42,191 nt of DNA from Deltaproteobacteria bacterium (GTDB lineage: Bacteria > Desulfobacterota > Desulfarculia > Adiutricales > Adiutricaceae): NCBI GenBank assembly GCA_031263525.1, contig JAISFP010000501.1, positions 1-42,191 of the forward strand, in the 5' to 3' direction. The position numbers were made by a program, and so were the translations under genes. Positions 36,101 through 42,191 of the stretch are shown in pieces; the stretch's first letter is position 1, and every line of letters starts with the position of its first letter. The notes below the pieces were generated by a model that was not told the DNA's origin, ran no database searches, and worked only from the letters and a program-made list of their open reading frames with translations.

Positions 36101-38116
36101 TTAATCATTTTTAAGTTGCAATGAATCGATACCTCTAATAACTTGGCCTTGCATCATTTGAATTTTTACATATGATCTTTTCGACACAAATACGGCAAAA
36201 GCATAAACATTATTTCCTTTGATAATATGCTTTAATCAATATATTTTTGTAAAAATTTGATTGAAAGCTTCAGATACCCCATTGTCTAAGGCTTTCTCAA
36301 TTTCTAGATCTATGATTTGATCTTTAGTCATTGCAGAAGATTAATGCTTGATTTTCTCGTAAGTATCACTGATCTCATAAGAATCTATAAACCTAATTCT
36401 ATCATCTTCCTTTCTTTTATCTTTAGCAATGTTCACCGGGGAAAACTTTACCTCTATCACAAAAACATCTCCGTTAAGCATTTTAAGATATATATCAACA
36501 ATTCCATGTGCTGAACTATATTCCGGAACTACAATTCCATCTGCAAATGACAGTGCAGGTATAAGATGTGTTTCATAAAACGATTCTTTATCAATATGTG
36601 ATATATACGGAAAAGTTTCATAAATAGATGAAAAAATCAATTCTGCCTTATCAGTATCTCGTGTTGGAAAAACATTACCAAAATCCTCATATAGCTTAAC
36701 AATATTATTCATAGAAAATTTATGAGGGACATTTCCATATAATTTACTCATTAAAAATAAATTATCACACGAAAGTTTAACTTCCTTATTAGGTAGCTTC
36801 AAGATATAGTATTTTTTTATTTTAATATTTGGTAATTGATTGACATTAGGCATATCAGTCAGGTTACCAATTTGTTTACTGGTATTTCCCTCATGCATTG
36901 CATTGACATATAAATCAGTCCTATCGTCTAGAGACGGAATGATTCTGTCAATCGTTAAATGCCCTGTTTGAAGCAAAGATGCCTCAGGTGTAACTTCTAC
37001 AATATCTTCTTGAGAGATCGTTATTGAAGAATCAACTTTGTCGGAAAAATACTTAAAATAATCTTCGTTTTGCAATTTCAGATAGTTAAGGATGCTTGAC
37101 CCACCATTTTCATACCAATATTTAGCAAACTCATTATTTTTAAAAAATTTTAAAATAGATTCCGGATTAAACACTTTAGTTTTACCGTCGAAACTATAAC
37201 CCCCGTGCCAATCAGGTAAAAGCAAAAGAATATCAGCAATGCCAGTATATGATGACGTTCGACCATCATGGATTCTTTCATTGATTGCATTTATTAAGTA
37301 ATTATTAAACGAATCCTCAATCTCATCTTTTGTGAAAGCACATACAGTTGTAAAATCATTTTCATGTTAAATATTTCTAAAATGAATGCTTGAAAAAGTC
37401 GACAGAATACTGAATCTCGTAATTCTTGTTATCAAAACAAAATGTAACAAATCAAATACAGATTTAAGATTGTTGTAAAATTTATGTAACATTTTAAGTA
37501 TTTTTTTAAATTATCTGGATCGTTTAAATTGGAAACTATCGGATAGTCATATTCATCTATGAGAACGGAGACTTTCCCTATGTTCAGTATATTGTCATTG
37601 TCTTCTACTCAAGTTTCGGACCTTTCGTCTGAACCATGAAGATTTTCGACCAAAGAACAAAGCGCAGTTCCGGCAGCAGTAGTGTCATTTAACTCAACCC
37701 CGTAACCCTGAGCTATAGAGACTATCCTGTTCAATACACTTTGATCAAAATCTTTAACATCTCTGTCCGCGGCGAATCTGTTCATATCCAGTCTAATGAC
37801 ATAAGAACTTTCCCAATGGTATGCAGGTAATTCTTGACAAATGGCTAGATTTTCGAATAGTTCCTTCTTGCCGCGAAGAACGTTCTCAATAGTGCTGATA
37901 AGAAGAGATTTGCCAAATCGTCTTGGTCTTGCCAAAAAGAATCTTCCTGCTGGATTCGGTTACAAGCCTATAAATTAAGGCAGTCTTATCAACATATACC
38001 GACTTGGCGCGTAAAAATTTTGAAAAATCGGAAACACCAATTAACAAAAGACTTTCGGGGAATTCTGATGCAGTTGAAACTAAAAGATCGTCAGGCTGTG
38101 ACGGTTCCTTTTCCAT
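36101..38116 (-). pseudogene. AAA-ATPase-like / PD-(D/E)XK pseudogene
   Basis: Second member of the family at 21173. Its parts lie in different frames in the correct order. The N-terminus has SDFSKFLRAKSVYVDKTALIY. After a frameshift near 37930 comes an intact P-loop ARPRRFGKSLLIST. Walker B VLIDEYDYP follows after a stop, then DWHGGYSFDG, and the nuclease-like VFVIEVKF. In-frame stops at 36341-36343 and near 36235 interrupt the C-terminus, which still reads IIKGNNVYAFAVFVSKRSYV up to 36101. The gene is very AT-rich, unlike the chromosome around it, and lies between family 1 and family 2 elements. The P-loop here keeps the family Gly that the intact copy has lost. Confidence 0.9.
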
Positions 38117-38274
38117 TTTACTTACCTCGACTCACTAGAGAGAAAAGATAAAGTTGATCACATATGAAAAACAATTAAAAATAACACCTATAAGCAGGGC
38201 AATTAGTCTTGAGCAAAACCCTATTCCTCCCTCGTAGAGAGAAAACCTAACATCTTTGAAAACAATACCATAAA

Positions 38275-38690
38275 TGTCGAATCGGAAATAACTCGGCGGA
38301 GAGAGAAAGGAAGGTTGACCAGTTGGCAGCGGCCAAAACAGAAGCAATGCTCTGGTGCCAACTAGTGCAAACCTATAAGGCCGCCCCGAGCCCGAAGGAT
38401 GGCCGCCCCGAGCCCGGAGGATGGCCGCCCCTAGCCTGAAGGAAGGCCGCCCTGGACCCGGAGGAAGGCCGCCCTGGACCCGGAGGAAGGTTGCCCTGCG
38501 CCCGAGGCTGGCCGCCCTGACCCGGAAGGATGGCCGCCCCGGCCTCCGGCCCTCCCTCCCCCTGACTGACCCGTCCAGCCCCAGGCATTCTGCCCCCTCT
38601 GCCGTACCCTGCGATGCCCCTTCGTCCGTCAGCTGCCAACTTTATCAACCCCTCATTTCTTGTGTTCTAGGGGTTATTTCCGATTTGACA
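38275..38690. mobile_element. TIR element, family 2 (copy 2), with internal 22-bp repeats
   Basis: The 416-bp element begins TGTCGAATCGGAAATAACTC and ends with the inverse of TGTCAAATCGGAAATAACC. TAAA lies directly outside both ends, as a 4-bp target-site duplication. About eight 22-bp units (38384-38555) related to CCGCCCTGGACCCGGAGGAAGG fill the middle. It is the inverted counterpart of 20621-21015; the length difference (21 bp) is about one unit. It lies about 160 bp upstream of the broken AAA-ATPase. Confidence 0.85.
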
Positions 38691-38785
38691 TAAATGTAAT
38701 ATGGTGTCAAAAGCAATATTCCTTAATAAACACCCTCTCCACTCGATATGCAGACAACTGGCAGGTAAATCAGCTTAAGCAAAGA

Positions 38786-38984
38786 TTAAACGTAACTATT
38801 CAGGTGCCCCCCCCAAGTGGAGCTCAACAGGCGGGTCTTTACCAGCCAGATACTCTCAACATAAACTCTTATCCCCATTATGAAGTATTCATTGTTGACT
38901 CTTCAACTTCAAAAGTTCCTCATCCGGGCTCTCTTCCTCTGACAAGGTCCTCAATAGAGTGGCACCTGAATAGTGACGATTAAA
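38786..38984. mobile_element. Palindromic-ended element, family 3 (copy 2)
   Basis: Ends TTAAACGTAACTATTCAGG and (inverted) TTAATCGTCACTATTCAGG continue into GTGCC on both sides. The inner words AGTGGAGCTCAAC and TGAAGTATTCATTGTTGACT recur, inverted, in the element at 24976-25347. It is about 199 bp long and non-coding. Confidence 0.6.
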
Positions 38985-39142
38985 CAATGAGAGGGCAAGC
39001 CAAAGCATTATTGTTCATGACCCTTCCTGAAAACCGAACAACATCCTTCTCAGAGGCATGGACTGCAGGGTAACATGGAAAAACGTACGGTCCTGAGCAG
39101 CCCGGTCAGAATGCGCCGGGACGGTTCCAGCAAGTCCCACAC

Positions 39143-40291
39143 TTATGCCTTAGAGGCAACGTTCTCAAAAATGACCAGGTTGTCCCGGTGGACCACCTCC
39201 TCCGAGTGGCAGAACCCCAGGATCTCCTGGATTTCCTGGCTCGCGCGGCCCATGATGCTCTTGAGTTCCGGGCTCGTGTAGTTGACAAGCCCCACTCCCA
39301 GCTCGGCACCGTCGTCGGAGGCCACGATGGTCACGGCGTCCCCTGCGGCGAACAGGCCCTCGAAGTCCCTCACCCCCTTTGGAAGGAGGCTCTTGCCGTT
39401 GTCCACTAGCGCCCTCGCGGCTCCCGCGTCCACCATGAGCCTCCCCTTGGGGCGGGCCGCGAAAGCCAGCCAGTGCTTCCTGGCCCCCCGGGGCTTGGCG
39501 GCGGGCCTGAAGAAGGTGCCGAGCTCCTCTCCGTCCATCAGCCTCGGGAGCACGTCCCGCGTGAGCCCGTTCGCGATGACGCTCGCCATGCCCCTCTCGG
39601 AAAGGCGGCCGGCGGCCCTCACCTTTGTGTACATGCCGCCCGTGCCGTCCGGGGAGCCCTCGCGTTTCCCGGCCTTGGCGATGACCGCCGGAGACACCTT
39701 CTCGACCAGGTGTATCAGGGGGGGCTCGGTGCCGTCCTTGGGGTCGCGGTCGTACAGGCCGTCTATGTCTGTCAGGTTCACGAAGAGGTCGCTCTCGGCA
39801 AGGGAGGCCACGAGCGAGCCCAGCGTGTCGTTGTCCCCGAACTTCAGCTCGTCCAGGGCCACTGTGTCATTTTCGTTTATGACGGGGACCGCCTTCATCT
39901 CGAGGAGGGTGAACAGGGTGTTCTTCGCGTGGATGAAGCGGTGGCGGTCCGCCAGGTCGTCCGCGGTGAGGAGTATCTGGGCCGCCCTCAGGTCATGGGC
40001 GGACAGGGCCTTCTCCCAGGCGGTCATGAGCGCCACCTGGCCAGCGGCCGCGTAGGCCTGCTTCCGCTCTATGGTCAAGGGCCCGGGAGGGGACTTCAGC
40101 TTCCTCCTGCCGGCGGCCACGGCCCCGGAGGACACCAGTATCACCTCCATGCCCCGGCGCCTGAGGAGATCCACCTGGCCCGACAGGGCCCTCAGCCTGT
40201 CGTAGGCGAGGCCCTGGTCGTTGCATATTATCCTGGAGCCGATCTTTACCGTGACCCGGCGAATCTTTCTGAAGTCGCTGCGGCTGTCCAT
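39143..40291 (-). CDS. proB: Glutamate 5-kinase with C-terminal PUA domain
   Basis: Cytoplasmic enzyme of the first step of proline synthesis (glutamate plus ATP to glutamyl 5-phosphate). The 382-residue product is full length. It has an amino-acid-kinase domain with VKIGSRII (15-22), VSSGAVAAG (53-61), INENDTVAL (138-146), FGDNDTLGSLVA (151-162), LTDIDGLYDRDP (173-184) and GTGGMYTKVRAA (216-227). A PUA domain occupies roughly residues 280-370. It begins four bases after the stop codon of the LysM lipoprotein gene, so the two are almost certainly co-transcribed and translationally coupled. The GAGG next to that stop is very close to the start codon. No proA is in the window. Confidence 0.97.
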   Translation of the reverse strand: MDSRSDFRKIRRVTVKIGSRIICNDQGLAYDRLRALSGQVDLLRRRGMEVILVSSGAVAAGRRKLKSPPGPLTIERKQAYAAAGQVALMTAWEKALSAHDLRAAQILLTADDLADRHRFIHAKNTLFTLLEMKAVPVINENDTVALDELKFGDNDTLGSLVASLAESDLFVNLTDIDGLYDRDPKDGTEPPLIHLVEKVSPAVIAKAGKREGSPDGTGGMYTKVRAAGRLSERGMASVIANGLTRDVLPRLMDGEELGTFFRPAAKPRGARKHWLAFAARPKGRLMVDAGAARALVDNGKSLLPKGVRDFEGLFAAGDAVTIVASDDGAELGVGLVNYTSPELKSIMGRASQEIQEILGFCHSEEVVHRDNLVIFENVASKA

Positions 40292-40295
40292 AACC

Positions 40296-41063
40296 TCACG
40301 TGCTGGGCGGGGTCTCCCCGAGGGTCGGGGTCTCCCCGAGGGGCGTGGTCTCCCCGAGGGGCGGGGCCTCCCTGCGGGACGGGGCCTCCCTGCGGGGCGG
40401 AGTCCCCCTGCGGGGCGCGGTCTCCCCGCTTCCTACGGGAACCTGGAGAGTCTCCCCCTCCCAGAGCATGTTCCCCTCCCTGTTCGCGAGCTTCGGGTTC
40501 GCGGCCACGATTGCCTGGATCGAGACGCCCCTCTCGTGGGCTATGCGGGAGAGCGTGTCGCCCCCCTGCACGACGTAGCTGCTGGTGGGGCCTGCTGGCG
40601 GCGGAGAAAGCGTCGGAGTAAGCTGCGCCGAGGCCGGGGAGGCCGGGGATGGCGTCTCGGGTCTTCCGCCCGCCGAAGGGGCAGACGTGGCCCCGGCGTC
40701 CGCGGCGGCATCCCCCTGGACGTCCCCCTCGGCCGCGTCAAGGGATTCAGTCTCCGCAGACCCCTCCCCGGTGAGCGCATTCAGGCGGTCGACCACCCGG
40801 TCCTTCTCGCGGTAGGCGTTCGTGAGCGCCCTGTCCAGGAGCTCGGACTCGCTCTTGAGCCTCGTGAGCTCGGATGCCAGGGCCTCGGTCTCCACCCTCA
40901 GCCGTTCCATCTCCTCGTCCGAGACGGGCGAGCAGCCGGCGATCGTCAGGGCCAGGGCCACCGCCGCGGACAGGGCCGGGAGAAAGCGACGGAGGCCGCG
41001 CGTCGCGCGGGCCGACCCGGGGCGGGAGGCCCAAAATTTGATTTTTGGCAGTTGAAAGGACAA
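40296..41063 (-). CDS. LysM-domain lipoprotein with coiled coil
   Basis: The 255-residue product has a signal peptide with lipobox TIAGC (Cys44), a probable coiled coil (about 48-98), an Ala/Pro/Ser-rich linker, and one LysM domain (162-209, SYVVQGGDTLSRIAHERGVS ... LWEGETLQVP) that should bind peptidoglycan. The C-terminal tail consists of six-residue repeats (PPRREA and PLGET types), encoded by an 18-bp tandem repeat at 40310-40430. It is likely a periplasmic, membrane-anchored cell-wall protein. The only start that keeps the signal peptide is TTG at 41063, with GGAG about nine bases upstream. The gene directly precedes proB. Exact function is unknown; similar proteins act in cell-envelope maintenance. 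Confidence 0.9.
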   Translation of the reverse strand: MSFQLPKIKFWASRPGSARATRGLRRFLPALSAAVALALTIAGCSPVSDEEMERLRVETEALASELTRLKSESELLDRALTNAYREKDRVVDRLNALTGEGSAETESLDAAEGDVQGDAAADAGATSAPSAGGRPETPSPASPASAQLTPTLSPPPAGPTSSYVVQGGDTLSRIAHERGVSIQAIVAANPKLANREGNMLWEGETLQVPVGSGETAPRRGTPPRREAPSRREAPPLGETTPLGETPTLGETPPST

Positions 41064-41462
41064 GAAACGCGTCTCCGGAAGCCTAGGGAGTAAGTACGGG
41101 GCGCACTTCGATTTTTGACAAGGCGCGGGTCATTTTAGCAGAACCCTCGCGTTCCCGCAAAAAATATCCTTGCCCGCAAGGCTTTCCGGGTCTTGGGGTT
41201 CCAGAACTCCCACACATGAAGTATTGTGACGCACCCGCCCATGCCAGAGGGTCACATGGCCAGGGTCTTCTCAACCTCTCCCGTCCACCCGGACCTGCTG
41301 CGGCCCCGGCTGTCCGGCACCTTGTCCGTCCCTTACCGTCCCGAGGCCTGCCAGGAAAACTCCGGAATCCTGTCAAGGTCACAAAACTGCGGCAACCGGG
41401 CAGCTGGACTCCTGATCCCGGACAGGAACGGGAAACGCCTTGCTTAGCTCTTCTCCGCTGAG
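41064..41462. other. Gap upstream of the LysM-proB pair
   Basis: Presumably contains the promoter of the operon. A 16-codon minus-strand frame (ATG at about 41133, ending at 41083) sits 20 bp before the LysM start. It may be a leader peptide or chance. Confidence 0.35.
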
Positions 41463-41985
41463 CCTCCTGGACCCGGAAATGACCAGCTAACCCAGGGTCC
41501 GGGCCGGTCCGGGATTCCTCCTGGACACGGGCATGGCCGGTGAACCCAGGGTCCGGGCCGGTCCGGGATGCCTCCTGGACCCGGACATGACCCTCTAACC
41601 CAGGGTCTGGGCCGATCCGGGATGCCTCCTGGACACGGGCATGGCCGGTGAACCCAGGGTCCGGGCAGGTCCGGGATACCTCCTGGACACGGGCATGACC
41701 GGTGAACCCAGGGTCCGGTCGATCCGGGACGCCTCCTGGACACGGGCATGACCCGCAAACCCAGGTTCCTGGCCGGTCCGGGATGCCTCCCGGACACGGG
41801 CATGGCCGGTGAACCCAGGGTCCGTGCTGTCCGGGATGCCTTCTGGACACGGGCATGACCCGCAAACCCAGGGTCCGGGCCGGTCCGGGATGCCTCCTGG
41901 ACACGGACATGGCCGGCGAACTGCGGGGGGCCATGACAGCTCCAGGAACCTCCCAGACCCGGACAGGGCCGCCGAACTCTAGCAG
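41463..41985. repeat. 54-bp minisatellite, about 10 units
   Basis: CCTCCTGGAC recurs at 41463, 41517, 41571, 41625, 41679, 41732, 41786, 41839, 41893 and (degenerate) 41949, giving 53-56-bp periods. Each unit holds CGGGCATG and AACCCAGGGTCCGGG words; two variants (GGCCGGTGAA and ACCCGCAAA) are mixed. The long minus-strand frames across it are repeats of 18 residues and are not believed to be genes. Confidence 0.9.
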
Positions 41986-42191
41986 GCTGTCGCAATAATC
42001 AAGTCTAGGCCTGGAGCCGACTTTAGAGCTTTGGCATTATTTTTGATGCGGCATAAAAATTGCCCAAGATAATATAGATAATATTTTGGTTGTGCATTCA
42101 ATATGTTGTGTTACATTATAAAAGTTCAGCAGATCCGCAACAATACGAAATTAATTTTTTATAGTAGAATTGTTTAAAAAATTTCAAATAT
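41986..42191. other. AT-rich right edge
   Basis: GC content collapses after 42010. No gene, repeat family or terminal inverted repeat from this window is recognised; the sequence is cut by the window edge. It may be the start of another AT-rich island like the one at 35.5-38.2 kb. Confidence 0.4.

Noticed and set aside
41083-41934. 283-codon minus-strand frame across the 54-bp array
   Set aside because: It is the translated minisatellite; several frames are open equally, and some units are 53 bp long, so the frame shifts between units.

Overview
The window looks like a piece of a high-GC bacterial chromosome, most likely from a sulfur-respiring member of the Desulfobacterota (old Deltaproteobacteria). 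The main evidence is a two-cysteine DsrC and a DUF3786-like remnant, a family I associate with that group; taxonomy is an inference. Only about 56% of the bases lie in intact genes. The rest holds broken genes, at least three families of small palindromic-ended elements and many minisatellites. This suggests a genome that is decaying, repeat-rich and possibly host-associated.

Layout. (1) 1-11 kb: two very large plus-strand genes made almost wholly of a 27-residue ankyrin-like repeat (the first runs off the left edge), with a broken ADP-ribosylglycohydrolase between them. (2) 11-20 kb: a small beta-sandwich protein, then a housekeeping block on the minus strand: a trans-sulfuration enzyme, a PatB/MalY-type C-S lyase and prolyl-tRNA synthetase. 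Cysteine synthase (cysK) is divergent. A candidate structured RNA with its own promoter and terminator lies upstream of cysK. (3) 20-24 kb: a Maf remnant, a TIR element, an AT-rich AAA-ATPase/PD-(D/E)XK gene, then a DUF3786-like pseudogene cut by a MITE. (4) 24-31 kb: mostly non-coding, with two look-alike lipoprotein genes that have arginine-rich tails. (5) 31-35 kb: a degenerate-GGDEF/TPR protein between two minisatellites, and dsrC with a clear promoter. (6) 35-39 kb: an AT-rich island with a dead second AAA-ATPase between MITEs. (7) 39-41 kb: a LysM lipoprotein and proB, four bases apart. (8) 41.1-42.2 kb: a 54-bp minisatellite and an AT-rich edge.

How the genes may work together. cysK makes cysteine. 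The trans-sulfuration enzyme and the C-S lyase would move its sulfur to homocysteine and methionine. DsrC is a sulfur carrier for sulfite reduction. The large repeat proteins, the AAA-ATPases and the lipoproteins form an accessory layer of unknown function.

The most striking novelty is the 27-residue repeat family. Next come the MITE families with readable target duplications, including one insertion whose precise removal restores a reading frame. No rRNA, tRNA or CRISPR array was recognised by eye.
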